A stretch of 55,802 nt of DNA from Shewanella sp. TC10 (GTDB lineage: Bacteria; Pseudomonadota; Gammaproteobacteria; Enterobacterales; Shewanellaceae). Below the pieces are notes generated by a model that worked only from the letters and a program-made list of their open reading frames with translations, had not been told where the DNA came from and made no database searches. Shown here in pieces: positions 28,089 to 37,686 of this stretch; the stretch's first letter is position 1, and every line of letters begins with the position of its first letter. Location of the stretch: assembly GCF_009663145.1 (NCBI RefSeq), contig NZ_VKHR01000033.1, positions 22 to 55,823 of the forward strand, read 5' to 3'. The position numbers were made by a program, and so were the translations under genes.

Positions 28089-29262
28089 CACGCTCCGTTC
28101 GAACCCACTCTTTTTGTCTAGCCGTGAAGAATTTTTTGTAGATTGAAAACTTACTCAAAATATAAGCAAGGATTCCGAATACATCACTTAACTTGATAAT
28201 CTCTCGACCGTTACAAAGCCAGGATAAGGCAAGTGACAAAATCAGCAGGCTTAATAGCATCAGGCTTATGTAAAACGCAGTCGTTAATCCTAGCAAGGTC
28301 ATTACCGCACTCAATAATGTTGCGAAAACCACTAATAGTAGCCATAAAATTGTTGGAGGAATTGCCGCATCTAAGGCAAGTAAAAAAACGCTAACCCTGC
28401 CTTTTAGCAACGCAGTTAACATCATTTGTGGCAAAAGAGATATGGCACTTAAATGTCCATGCTCCCAGCGCGTTCTTTGAGATTCCGTCCCAGCATTTGA
28501 CTCAGGGAAATAGCTATTCACAATTGCTGAAGGACTGAATTTCGCTTGTTCATCGATATTGGCAAGTTTTAAACCTAGCTCTAAATCCTCAACAATACTG
28601 CCACTAGCAAAGGAGATTTTATTAAATAAACGCCACGGAAATGCCATTCCCGAGCCTTGTAAATGACAGCCTATACCTAAGTTTGCTAACCCAGTCGGTC
28701 GAATCTTGTTTTTGACTAACCAAGCAAATTCTGCCACTCGCGTTTTAATCGATGCACCTATTGGAGACTTCATTAAATAAAGCGATTGAACGACAGAGTC
28801 TTGAGTTTGGCTTTGATGAACAAGGACATCCAAGCCATTACCTTCAAACTCACAATCGGCATCTAACACTACGAGGGTTTGAGGCGCAACGGATAATGAT
28901 TTTACATACTGAACGCCATAATCTAACGCATAACCCTTACCAGCTAATTCAGTATTGTGCCGCTCTAACACCTTGACGTTAAATTGCTGACAAAGATTAA
29001 CGGTTTCATCACTGCAATTATCTGCAATTACAATCACTTTATCTTCTGAACTTACAACTTCTGATAATTTCGATAAGGTATCTGTGATCACTAATGCTTC
29101 GTTATGAGCGGGCATTAAAATTACACAAGGCTGACGAGCAGCTTTAGGGACAAGTAAAACTTGCTTTCTTTGTCCAAGAAGCAATTCAATACTGATCATC
29201 ATTGTAGGCACGCCCACTATGATAAACAGTAAGACGGCACTGATATAATCAAGATAAGCCAT
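28069..29262 (-). CDS. membrane glycosyltransferase, family 2
   Basis: 397-residue GT2 protein with one N-terminal membrane helix, a GT-A catalytic domain (VILMPAHNEA, VIVIADNCSDET, LVVLDADCEFEG, then SIVEDLELGLKL and the QRTRWEHGH motif equivalent to Q/RxxRW) and three to four C-terminal helices. The layout resembles processive or semi-processive synthases (cellulose/hyaluronan type), but it is short. Likely makes a beta linkage on the lipid-linked unit. Three bases separate it from the upstream gene. Confidence 0.88.
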   Translation of the reverse strand: MAYLDYISAVLLFIIVGVPTMMISIELLLGQRKQVLLVPKAARQPCVILMPAHNEALVITDTLSKLSEVVSSEDKVIVIADNCSDETVNLCQQFNVKVLERHNTELAGKGYALDYGVQYVKSLSVAPQTLVVLDADCEFEGNGLDVLVHQSQTQDSVVQSLYLMKSPIGASIKTRVAEFAWLVKNKIRPTGLANLGIGCHLQGSGMAFPWRLFNKISFASGSIVEDLELGLKLANIDEQAKFSPSAIVNSYFPESNAGTESQRTRWEHGHLSAISLLPQMMLTALLKGRVSVFLLALDAAIPPTILWLLLVVFATLLSAVMTLLGLTTAFYISLMLLSLLILSLALSWLCNGREIIKLSDVFGILAYILSKFSIYKKFFTARQKEWVRTERDDKYEQ

Positions 29263-29265
29263 ACT

Positions 29266-30471
29266 TTATCCTTGCCTGATATGTTCAGCTAATTTCGCAG
29301 CTTCGATATCAATATTGTGGCGGGTACTAACGCTTGTATAAGCGTTTTGAATTAATTGATTTAAAGAATCGGTACTTAACTCAGTAAAGTTTTTCATCGC
29401 AATGCTAGTTGCATCAACGTCTCCCGCAGGGAACAAAATTGCATTGTCTTTATCTGAAAGCAGCTCAGGGATCCCGGCAATATAAGTTGTTAGTACAGGT
29501 GTTCCAATTGCCATGGCTTCCATGATAGCTACAGGTAGGCCCTCAGCAAAACTCGGCAACACCATTGCATCAGATTCGGTCAACAACTTTTTAACTTCAC
29601 TTGAGCTAATCCATCCAGTGATTTCCACATGTCGGTCTAATTGGTGTTGTCTAATGAATTGTTCAATTTCAGTTCGCATATCACCATCACCCGCTAAAAT
29701 TAACTTCACTGCATCATTCGTTTTTACAAGCTGTACAAATGATTCCAATAATAATAGCTGACCTTTTTGTTCACATAGTCTTCCGATACAAAGAAACTGG
29801 TAAGATGCTGGTTTGGAAACTTTTGGCACGTTACCTTGTAAAAAACTCTCATCTAAACCGCAATGAACAATTTTAATTTTTGACCAATCTTCATAGTTTG
29901 CCCAACGATAAAGCTGAGAACGGCAATAACTTGTGATTGCAGAGACAAATTTTGCACCTGAAATTTTTTCGTTTAAATGCAAACTCAATGGTTTATCGAA
30001 CTCTTCAGGGCCATGAACCGTAAAACTATATGGAATACCTGTTAAGTATTTAGCTAACATGACGACTTCTGTGGAGTTTGTACCAAAATGAGCATGCACA
30101 TGAAGACTCTTTTCCGATTCCATCAGATTGGCCAATTGACAAGCTTCTAGAAGGTAAACCAAATGGTAAGGTAAACTTCTTTCTGACATTTTTGATAATT
30201 GAAAAGCCATTCGTAGTGCTTTTAATATCGCTATAGGTTGCTTAACTAAACGTTTAAAAAATAAAGGAACTAATGACTTTAAGCCAGCTTTTAAAATGTA
30301 CTGAGTTTTCTGCCTTTCAATTTGATCCGTTTCATCGGCGATGTCAGCATCCCACCCTCTCAAAGCCACTCGTTGAATTTCAAATCCTTGAGATTCTAGT
30401 GCTAAAATTTCTCTTCTAATGAAGGTGTGACTCACTTGAGGGTACTGGTTAATAAAGTAAGTAATTCTCAC
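29266..30471 (-). CDS. glycosyltransferase, family 4
   Basis: 401 residues, GT-B fold. The N-terminal MRITYFINQYPQVSHTFIRRE is typical of WcaL-like enzymes. The nucleotide-sugar domain has FLCIGRLCEQKGQLLLLE, LAGDGDMRTEIE and the EX7E region SFAEGLPVAIMEAMAIGTPV. Retaining transferase acting on the cytosolic side of the membrane. 4-bp overlap with the acyltransferase gene upstream. Confidence 0.92.
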   Translation of the reverse strand: MRITYFINQYPQVSHTFIRREILALESQGFEIQRVALRGWDADIADETDQIERQKTQYILKAGLKSLVPLFFKRLVKQPIAILKALRMAFQLSKMSERSLPYHLVYLLEACQLANLMESEKSLHVHAHFGTNSTEVVMLAKYLTGIPYSFTVHGPEEFDKPLSLHLNEKISGAKFVSAITSYCRSQLYRWANYEDWSKIKIVHCGLDESFLQGNVPKVSKPASYQFLCIGRLCEQKGQLLLLESFVQLVKTNDAVKLILAGDGDMRTEIEQFIRQHQLDRHVEITGWISSSEVKKLLTESDAMVLPSFAEGLPVAIMEAMAIGTPVLTTYIAGIPELLSDKDNAILFPAGDVDATSIAMKNFTELSTDSLNQLIQNAYTSVSTRHNIDIEAAKLAEHIRQG

Positions 30472-31427
30472 TTAAAAAATCCCTTTAAATTAAATGGTTT
30501 GGTATACAAAATTTTGCGTTTTTTCCACGCTTCAGACATGATAATTCCAACAATTAAAGCAAAACAAACAACTACAATTGCTGGTGAATTAGGTAATAAT
30601 TTATCTAACAACGATTTAGCTTGAAAATGAGACAAATAGATGAATAGTGATGACATTGCAATAATTGATATAGGCCAATGCAATAGCTTAGGAATTGACA
30701 CTTTCTGAATCCACAAAGTCGCAATGGCCCCAATGATGAAGAACATGGTTTTACTACTAAAATCAAATAAAATAAAATCGGTTGCGACAAAAGCTAATGC
30801 ACAGGAAGTCATTATTTTTTGTTGTTGAGTTTGGCTAAAAGCAACTAGGGCTCCAGCAAAAAACATATACATCATTAAATGAGGAAAACGATCGAGATAA
30901 AAAGACGTGTCCCAAGTCGACTTACACAAGATTGAAATCGCATAAAAAAAGGCAAATCCGATGAGAAAAGAAATATAAGGTGATTTTTTTATCCAGTAGT
31001 AATATTTATTGGTCAACATTAACAAACCAAACAATATATAAATTTGGACCAATACTTCAATAAACCAGAAGGTCAAGCCATCAGCATAATTAGGGCCGTA
31101 GAAATTAGATATCAAAAGTATCCCACCTAAATAATATCTATCAAGAAACACATAAATAAATAGTGTATATAGCAAAACGGGCACAATTATTTTTAATAAG
31201 AAACCAAAATAGATACTAATAAAAATAGATGTATTAAACTCTTCACTATTATCATTTGCCTTCTCTACTTTGGGGAAATTAAACTTAACAAAATTAAAAC
31301 CTGACAAAAATATCAAGTAAAAAGCACCGCCAGCTAATCCTATAAAGCCTAGATGACCAGACACTATTGAAAAAATTGAAAAAGCTCTTAAAAAAATAGT
31401 TAAATCCATAGCCTTAACTGAAGTCAT
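30468..31427 (-). CDS. membrane acyltransferase (AT3-like), sugar O-acylation
   Basis: About 319 residues with about ten membrane helices. The N-terminal LRAFSIFSIVSGHLGF holds the conserved Arg and His of acyltransferase family 3. It likely adds acetyl or another acyl group to the exopolysaccharide unit. I use the ATG at 31427 because AAGGAG lies 7 bases upstream; the frame-open ATG at 31457 lies inside the preceding gene. The overlap with that gene is 14 bp. Confidence 0.75.
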   Translation of the reverse strand: MTSVKAMDLTIFLRAFSIFSIVSGHLGFIGLAGGAFYLIFLSGFNFVKFNFPKVEKANDNSEEFNTSIFISIYFGFLLKIIVPVLLYTLFIYVFLDRYYLGGILLISNFYGPNYADGLTFWFIEVLVQIYILFGLLMLTNKYYYWIKKSPYISFLIGFAFFYAISILCKSTWDTSFYLDRFPHLMMYMFFAGALVAFSQTQQQKIMTSCALAFVATDFILFDFSSKTMFFIIGAIATLWIQKVSIPKLLHWPISIIAMSSLFIYLSHFQAKSLLDKLLPNSPAIVVVCFALIVGIIMSEAWKKRKILYTKPFNLKGFFK

Positions 31428-32649
31428 TACTAACTCCTTGAGCTGTTGCTGTTTCAATTCTAGAGAGGTAGTAGAAAGCTCCCATCACTAACCAAAAATA
31501 CCAATTATATGAGAGATAGAAAAACATATTATCTGAATAACAAACCAGTAAGTAAGATAAGATTAAACCAATAAGAATAGCTGTTCCCGGCTTATCATAT
31601 TTATAAAAAACCAGCATTTCTTTAATGACGAATATGAAGATAAGTAGAAATCCGAGAACCCCTACAAATCCCATATCAAATGCAATTTGCACATAAGCAT
31701 TATGTGCATCAAACTTTGTCGAACCTTCTAAAGGGAAAAAGTCTAAAAAGTAGTAAGAAAAAGTATCGTAACCATGGCCCAGCAAAGGCTTATCAATGAT
31801 GTAATCCCAAGATGCGGCCCAAACAATCTGACGCCATGTATATGAATTTAATACTTCCCCATACTCAAGGTCGTCTGCGGTAACACCACTAAAGATATCA
31901 AGTACACGCTCTTGTACAGCAGGTACTAACATGCCTATACAGGCCAACACGGTTAGATAAAGTAAGACTTTTCTTTCATAAATAACGCCATAAATAGTAA
32001 AAACTACCAGTAGTGCAGCCCATGCACTTCTTGTTTTAGTTAACACTAAACAACATATGCCAAAAAACATTATATATTTAGCATGTTGAATAAACTTAGG
32101 CGTAAATAGAATCACTTTTGACTTCATCGCATAAAAACACATTGAAACTACCAGCACTAAGTAAAACGCAAAAATATTAGGGTGAGAAAATGATGCAAAT
32201 AACCTAAAACCATCTTTGGTTGTACTCGCAGCTGGTAATGCAAACTCTTTGAATACAAATAAAAATGGAATGATTGATGAATACACTATCAGCCTGACAA
32301 TCCCCGCAAAGTCTTCTTTAGTTTTAATAAAATAAAAGGTTAACGAAAAAATTGAAAAATAGGTCAATACAGAAAAAAAGGACCTTGCTGACCCTACTTT
32401 ATCCGGAGATATAACAATAGAGATAAGACCTACTGAAACAAATAAAAACCAAACTTTAAAAAAACTTTTGGGCAACTCAAACTTTTTAATAAAACAAACA
32501 ACAATGAAAAAGCAAACAACGACTAAATTTAAAATAGCTCCCATACCGATGCCAGCGACTTTAGTTAAATTGAGCACAGGGTCAAGTGAAGCTCTTAAAA
32601 AAACCACATAAAAAAGCAAAGGTGAAAAAATATAAAACGAATTAACCAT
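31414..32649 (-). CDS. O-antigen polymerase/ligase-like membrane protein (Wzy candidate)
   Basis: 411 residues, roughly 11 membrane helices, Wzy_C-type periplasmic loop with LLGHGYDTFSYYFLDFF and KFDAHNAYVQIAFDMG. Embedded among the glycosyltransferases, so the better candidate for the repeat-unit polymerase than the second copy near galU. Overlaps the upstream GT2 gene by 8 bp. Confidence 0.8.
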   Translation of the reverse strand: MVNSFYIFSPLLFYVVFLRASLDPVLNLTKVAGIGMGAILNLVVVCFFIVVCFIKKFELPKSFFKVWFLFVSVGLISIVISPDKVGSARSFFSVLTYFSIFSLTFYFIKTKEDFAGIVRLIVYSSIIPFLFVFKEFALPAASTTKDGFRLFASFSHPNIFAFYLVLVVSMCFYAMKSKVILFTPKFIQHAKYIMFFGICCLVLTKTRSAWAALLVVFTIYGVIYERKVLLYLTVLACIGMLVPAVQERVLDIFSGVTADDLEYGEVLNSYTWRQIVWAASWDYIIDKPLLGHGYDTFSYYFLDFFPLEGSTKFDAHNAYVQIAFDMGFVGVLGFLLIFIFVIKEMLVFYKYDKPGTAILIGLILSYLLVCYSDNMFFYLSYNWYFWLVMGAFYYLSRIETATAQGVSNDFS

Positions 32650-33484
32650 TGGTTAATTTCCATTTAATAACTTGAGCAATCTTTCTAAATTTAAAACCAA
32701 GAAATAGAGTAACAAGCTCTGAAAATTTAATTTCTATTTGTTTATAACGATATAAAGCATCTGTTAAACTCACTTTTTCATCAAAACTAAGCGGCTGTAG
32801 CTTTTGCTGCAACCGAGAAAAAGCCATCCTAATTCTGGCACTTTTTTTCTCTGAAATTCTTACCTCACCATGGGTTTGATCGATAATGTATGAATATTTA
32901 CCTATATTCACTAAGGTACCAAATTCTTTCGTTAATCGAATCCAAGTATCCCAATCTTGTAATGCAGGCATTGCTTCATCGAAGCCAGAAACTGATTTAA
33001 GGTAAGCTACTCGCGTAAAAATTTGATTGCCAACAAGGTTGCTTTTTCTTAGCTGGGTATATGAGGCAGAAGACGTTTCATTGTATTTGTGTATACCATC
33101 TTCTCTAAGCTCGATTACGCTATCAAATAAACCTGCAATATTTTGCTCATCGACCTTTTGCTCTATCCAATAATCTACAAAAGCTGCTAATCGCCACGGT
33201 TCAAAGTAATCATCGTCATCTAGACCAGTAATAAATTCGCCATTAGCAGACTCTATAGCTCGATTGCGGCCATAACATGCCCCTTTTGAGGACTCTGTAT
33301 TGAGTATCGCTGTCAACCTCCCTTCAGCTTCCATGGCTTGTAAATACCCATGGCTGCCATCCGTAGAGCCATCATCTGCAACAATAATTTCGACCGAGGT
33401 ATATGTTTGTGCTAAAACCGACTCTACTGCTCGTTTCAATAGTGTAAGTCTATCTTTAGTCGTAATATAAACACTAATCAACAT
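32642..33484 (-). CDS. glycosyltransferase, family 2
   Basis: 280-residue soluble GT-A enzyme. VYITTKDRLTLLKRAVESVL at the N-terminus, VEIIVADDGSTDGSHGYL, and the DXD motif in ITGLDDDDYFEPWRL. The WD-rich ALQDWDTWIRL segment is typical of the acceptor side. Inverting transferase of the exopolysaccharide pathway; the sugar is unknown. 7-bp overlap with the upstream gene. Confidence 0.92.
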   Translation of the reverse strand: MLISVYITTKDRLTLLKRAVESVLAQTYTSVEIIVADDGSTDGSHGYLQAMEAEGRLTAILNTESSKGACYGRNRAIESANGEFITGLDDDDYFEPWRLAAFVDYWIEQKVDEQNIAGLFDSVIELREDGIHKYNETSSASYTQLRKSNLVGNQIFTRVAYLKSVSGFDEAMPALQDWDTWIRLTKEFGTLVNIGKYSYIIDQTHGEVRISEKKSARIRMAFSRLQQKLQPLSFDEKVSLTDALYRYKQIEIKFSELVTLFLGFKFRKIAQVIKWKLTNG

Positions 33485-34590
33485 GCTGAATTGTCCGCTA
33501 CTTTTAATATATCAATATGATCAACAAATACTTGCTGAGACAATAAAGATTCAATTTCAGCTTTTTTTGTTTTGAAAATACCTCCAACATCAAGCGTACA
33601 ATAAAAAGCTTCAGTGTTGATTAAGTGCTGCTCAATATCTTTATCATGCCTAATATCAAAAATAGCGTCACCTAAGCCGATATCTTCAAACACACCAGTG
33701 ACTTTTGTGTGTTTTTTACGATCAATATAAGGCACTGCTATAGCACCTCTCGATAAGGCAAAAATCAAAACATGAAGGCGATTTGAAACAACAAATTTAG
33801 CCTTTGAATATGCGTCAAAAATTGCTGTTTGATCATGTTCTAGGAAAGTAACAGCATCATGCTGGGGCTTAATTGATTCAGCGATTAAAGACATATAATC
33901 ATCATCAAGATTAACCTGCACTACTGGTGTTAACTCATAATGAGTTTTAAGTTTTAGCATCGCATCAATAATTGGCTTAGTATTTTCAGCGGCATTAGCA
34001 TCAGCAGAAACCACTCCGGCTCTGAATGAATAGCCAACTGAATTTGTTTTTAAAGATGTATTTGCCAAAAATGGTAAGCACAAGCCAAAGTCTGGAAAGT
34101 AAGTAAACTTAGTGATATTGACACCGCGTAAATACTGATGGCTGTATGCCTCTCTAACCCCAGTAAAAGCATAAACTTTGCTTTTCTTTGTTTCTAAAGT
34201 TAAAGCAGACTTGCCATAGGGTCCTAATGAGACCCCAAGACGTACATATCTGATACCAATTAGACTAAAAACACGCATTTTTAGGTATCGAAACCAAGCA
34301 CTTTTGTCTGCATTATCATAGAAAACATGGCCAGGCACATCTAAGAAATATGTTTTAGTTTTCCCAAAAATTGACTGTAATACCCGCTTATAAAAACGCT
34401 TTTTCTCCGTAATGACCGATTCAACTTTTACATCAGCAACTAAAGCCTTTACGAACCACTCAGGGATCCCTTTGGCCTCAATAACAATTGAGCAATTATC
34501 GGGTAGTAGCTTTAATAGCTCTTGATTAATGACCAAATCACCGAGATTTTCGTATTGGGTGATTGGTCTAAAAAATACTATACTTTCCAT
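33478..34590 (-). CDS. polysaccharide pyruvyl transferase family protein
   Basis: 370 residues. Matches the pyruvyl-transferase (CsaB/EpsO-like) fold: QYENLGDLVINQELLKLL at the start, a long middle, and the C-terminal VVSNRLHVLIFALSRGAIAVPY, whose R-x-H is the family core. Expected to add ketal-linked pyruvate from PEP to a sugar, giving the polymer negative charge. First gene after ugd, with 233 bp between. Confidence 0.87.
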   Translation of the reverse strand: MESIVFFRPITQYENLGDLVINQELLKLLPDNCSIVIEAKGIPEWFVKALVADVKVESVITEKKRFYKRVLQSIFGKTKTYFLDVPGHVFYDNADKSAWFRYLKMRVFSLIGIRYVRLGVSLGPYGKSALTLETKKSKVYAFTGVREAYSHQYLRGVNITKFTYFPDFGLCLPFLANTSLKTNSVGYSFRAGVVSADANAAENTKPIIDAMLKLKTHYELTPVVQVNLDDDYMSLIAESIKPQHDAVTFLEHDQTAIFDAYSKAKFVVSNRLHVLIFALSRGAIAVPYIDRKKHTKVTGVFEDIGLGDAIFDIRHDKDIEQHLINTEAFYCTLDVGGIFKTKKAEIESLLSQQVFVDHIDILKVADNSAC

Positions 34591-34687
34591 GTAAGCCTCT
34601 AACTTTGTTACACTTTAAAGCGGTTAATAAACAAGTTTCGATACAAAAATTGATTTTTTTGATTTAAAGATAACAATCCAGTGACTC

Positions 34688-34700
34688 CGGCCGCAGGCCG
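34688..34700. repeat. short GC-rich inverted repeat between ugd and the pyruvyl transferase gene
   Basis: CGGCC, GCA, GGCCG in a 233-bp AT-rich gap. No T-run follows on either strand. It may be a weak transcript structure; nothing else is recognised in the gap. Confidence 0.35.
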
Positions 34701-34823
34701 AAAACACAGCAACATTAACTAAATTGACTTAGCAAACTTACCTGGCTGTACTAGCTGGGTAGTAAAAAAATATACACTACCACTAGATTGTGATTGGAAG
34801 TCTGAGTGACTAAATCAAAACAA

Positions 34824-36215
34824 TTATCTTATCAACGACATATCAGTTGGTATTCTACCAATACTGTAATACTTGAACTGCTTTTGCTTCATACGTTTTA
34901 CGTTGAAAAGGTTTCGACCATCTACAATTACTGCTTCAGATAATAAACCTTTAATAGTTTCAAAATCTGGTGCTTTAAAGCTTTGCCACTCAGTACAAAT
35001 CACCAATAAATCTGCACCGTTTAATGCAGCTTCCTTAGTACCCATTAACGCAAAATCATCTCTATTGCCATATATGCGTTGCGCCTCTTCCATAGACTCA
35101 GGGTCAAAAGCTTGAACTTTAGCTCCAGCTTGCCACAAGGCATCCATTAACACTCGACTCGGCGCTTCACGCATATCATCTGTATTAGGTTTAAAAGCAA
35201 GCCCCCAGATCGCGATAGTTTTCCCTGTTAACCCTTTATTCTCTATAACTGAAGATATATTTAATTGAGGGAGGTAATGTTGGCAAATATACTCGAATAA
35301 CTTATTTTTCTGAGAAAAGTTTACAGACTCTACCGCTTTCAAAATTTGCGATTCATAACCTATACTATCTGAAGTTTTTACCAAGGCTTGAACATCTTTA
35401 GGGAAACAAGAACCACCATAGCCACAACCAGGATAAATAAACTGAAAACCAATTCTTGAGTCAGAACCAATCCCTTGTCTTACGTTTTCAATATCGGCAC
35501 CAACTCGTTCAGCAATATTAGCCATTTCATTCATAAAACTAATTTTTGTCGCTAGCATACAGTTCGCAGCATACTTGGTTAATTCGGCACTTTTTACATC
35601 CATCACAATAATTTTTTCGTGATTGCGATTAAAAGGTTCATATAACTCACGCATTAACTCTTCAGCATAGTCTGAATTAGTACCAATAACGATTCTATCT
35701 GGCCTTTTACAATCGGCAACAGCTGAACCTTCTTTTAGAAATTCAGGATTCGAAACAACAGAGAACTCAGGTTTTTCATTATCTTCACTAAAGCGTGAAC
35801 TCAATACTTGATTAATACAGGCCGTGACTTTATCTGCAGTGCCTACGGGGACAGTAGACTTATCAATAATCACTTTTGAAGATGACATATATGAAGCAAT
35901 CGTTTCTGCGACAGCGAGTACGTATTTTAAATCTGCAGAGCCATCCTCATCTGGTGGAGTGCCGACAGCAATAAACTGTAACTCACCGAAATTTACGCCT
36001 TCTGAAGCATCAGTTGTAAACAAAAGCCTGCCTTGTGCATGGTTCTTCTCAACAATTGATGCCAGCCCTGGCTCATAAATTGGAATGATTCCTTTCCTCA
36101 AATTATCGATTTTCTGTTGGTCTACATCGACACAACAAACTTCATGACCTGCATCTGCAAGGATTGCGCCCTGTACAAGACCAACATAACCAATACCGAA
36201 GACTGTAACTTTCAT
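34824..36215 (-). CDS. ugd: Ugd, UDP-glucose 6-dehydrogenase
   Basis: Oxidises UDP-glucose to UDP-glucuronate with two NAD+, supplying an acidic sugar. 463 residues. N-terminal Rossmann motif [20 protein letters not shown], then [11 protein letters not shown], the catalytic Cys in [14 protein letters not shown], and [18 protein letters not shown]. Longer than the 388-residue E. coli Ugd, like the long-type enzymes of Pseudomonas. First gene after the JUMPstart leader, and functionally paired with GalU at the operon end. GDP-mannose as substrate is less likely given the adjacent galU. Confidence 0.94.
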   Translation of the reverse strand: MKVTVFGIGYVGLVQGAILADAGHEVCCVDVDQQKIDNLRKGIIPIYEPGLASIVEKNHAQGRLLFTTDASEGVNFGELQFIAVGTPPDEDGSADLKYVLAVAETIASYMSSSKVIIDKSTVPVGTADKVTACINQVLSSRFSEDNEKPEFSVVSNPEFLKEGSAVADCKRPDRIVIGTNSDYAEELMRELYEPFNRNHEKIIVMDVKSAELTKYAANCMLATKISFMNEMANIAERVGADIENVRQGIGSDSRIGFQFIYPGCGYGGSCFPKDVQALVKTSDSIGYESQILKAVESVNFSQKNKLFEYICQHYLPQLNISSVIENKGLTGKTIAIWGLAFKPNTDDMREAPSRVLMDALWQAGAKVQAFDPESMEEAQRIYGNRDDFALMGTKEAALNGADLLVICTEWQSFKAPDFETIKGLLSEAVIVDGRNLFNVKRMKQKQFKYYSIGRIPTDMSLIR

Positions 36216-36962
36216 TTATTAACCTCAAACTTCATAAACTATTTGAAAAAAATCACGCTACCGCCCCTGAATCTCAGCTTCCAGATTGCTGTAGAACTTT
36301 CCAATTTGTACTTTTACCGCTAATAATGACTTACTTTCATCCCTCGAACTCAAGCCACAAAAAACACCAAACCCTTAACATTTAGTTCAACAATGAGTGC
36401 TTTGCACCTTTTTGGAACACAAGACTAACCAATCTAGATGTAAATTTGATTACACACTGTAAAAAACTCATTCAAACAATCAAAATACGATTAATAAAAT
36501 AAAGCATAACCAATCAAAAACAATAACTTAACCATCAAAAGGGCCCAATGAAATTTTATTACAAAAATTATTAACCAAGTAGATTTATGTAAAAAGCAAA
36601 TTTCAAGCCAAACTATTTAGAATGAACAAACAAAGGTAGCGTCAATATTATGACACTCAACAAGAGTCCGTACAACCCTAAAAATAAAAGGGGAATTGAT
36701 ATAACAAAACCGTAAAGACATTTTTGTGACACTCTAAAATATATGTAAACCCAATCAAAACAATCACAACGGGCCCACAAACAAAACAGCACATAAATCA
36801 ACAAAAGAACAACAAAAGGCGATCAATTGAAATAAAGTTACAAAAAGTGACAGGGATTGAATTTAACATTCCGTTTAATCAAAAATGAGTGATAAGATTA
36901 ATGTTCAGTCTCATGGTAGAACTCAGCATTAATGACTCGACAATTTAAATGATGAAAAATTA
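36216..36962. other. divergent intergenic region, exopolysaccharide operon / lapG
   Basis: A 747-bp AT-rich gap, the largest in the window. It holds the JUMPstart/ops element (36254-36292) on the minus strand and must hold the promoters of both operons. I see no convincing -35/-10, no sigma-54 site, and no credible ORF; the minus-strand 63-codon frame at 36613-36804 has no support. The long leader suggests complex control of the matrix genes. Confidence 0.6.
36254..36292 (-). promoter_or_regulatory. JUMPstart sequence with ops element (RfaH recruitment)
   Basis: Minus strand: begins CAGCAATCTGGAAGCTG and ends with CAGGGGCGGTAGCGTG, matching the 39-bp JUMPstart consensus of enterobacterial capsule and LPS operons. 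The ops core GGCGGTAGCGTG is perfect (36265-36254). It lies 38 bp before the ugd start, so RNA polymerase would pause there and recruit RfaH for the 18-kb operon. Confidence 0.88.
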
Positions 36963-37673
36963 ATGAAAACCTTATCGGGCAATTCACAGGTTAACGATTT
37001 TCAAAGCGTAAAAACTGCGCTTGCAAGTCGTTCCTACAAGCTATTACTTCTGCTTGTATTATTAAGCTGTTACAGCTTCTCTTTTTCGCCCGAAAATATG
37101 TTCAATGAGACTTTTTTCAGCAAAATCTCAGATAAGTATGGTGAAGACAGAACGCATGCATTTCATGAATGGCAGAAATTGATTATCAATAACACTCAAC
37201 GAGATGCTTATGAGCAATTAAATCGAGTTAACCAATTTGCTAATCGAAACATCCAATTTAAAACAGACATAGAGCATTGGGGAAAGGATGATTATTGGGC
37301 AACCCCTATTGAGTCCTTAGGGACTGGGTTCGGTGATTGCGAAGATTACGCAATATTTAAATATGTAAGTTTGATTGCATCAGGAATTGAAGAGTCAAAA
37401 TTACGCTTGATGTATGTCAGAGCCTTAACGATAGATGAGCCTCATATGGTATTAATCTACTCAGAAGAACCTAACTCTATACCATTAGTATTAGATAACT
37501 TGAAAAGTCGCATTTTACCTGCCAATAAACGACCTGATCTCAAGCCAATCTATTCCTTCAATGGCCAAGGGTTATGGTTATCTAAAGCTCAAGGGTTAGG
37601 TAATAAAGTAAAAAGCGGTTCAGGCTCAAAAGATTGGACCCAATTAATGGAACGAATTGAGCAAGGACAATAA
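36963..37673 (+). CDS. lapG: LapG-type periplasmic cysteine protease
   Basis: 236-residue transglutaminase-like proteinase (BTLCP family) that cuts the N-terminal retention module of giant RTX adhesins (LapA, BpfA) and releases cells from surfaces. The export segment is YKLLLLLVLLSCYSF (25-40). The Cys-His-Asp triad is visible at C126 (GFGDCEDYA), H161 (DEPHMVLIY) and D178 (LVLDNL). The conserved WATP motif (residues 112-115) precedes the Cys. No adhesin gene is in the window. It is followed by lapD, which traps LapG when c-di-GMP is high. Called BpfG in Shewanella. Confidence 0.93.
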   Translation: MKTLSGNSQVNDFQSVKTALASRSYKLLLLLVLLSCYSFSFSPENMFNETFFSKISDKYGEDRTHAFHEWQKLIINNTQRDAYEQLNRVNQFANRNIQFKTDIEHWGKDDYWATPIESLGTGFGDCEDYAIFKYVSLIASGIEESKLRLMYVRALTIDEPHMVLIYSEEPNSIPLVLDNLKSRILPANKRPDLKPIYSFNGQGLWLSKAQGLGNKVKSGSGSKDWTQLMERIEQGQ

Positions 37674-37686
37674 CAGGAGTGGTATC

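Noticed and set aside
36613..36804. 63-codon minus-strand frame with hydrophobic product in the large intergenic gap
   Set aside because: No ribosome binding site or conservation evidence; composition follows the AT-rich DNA.
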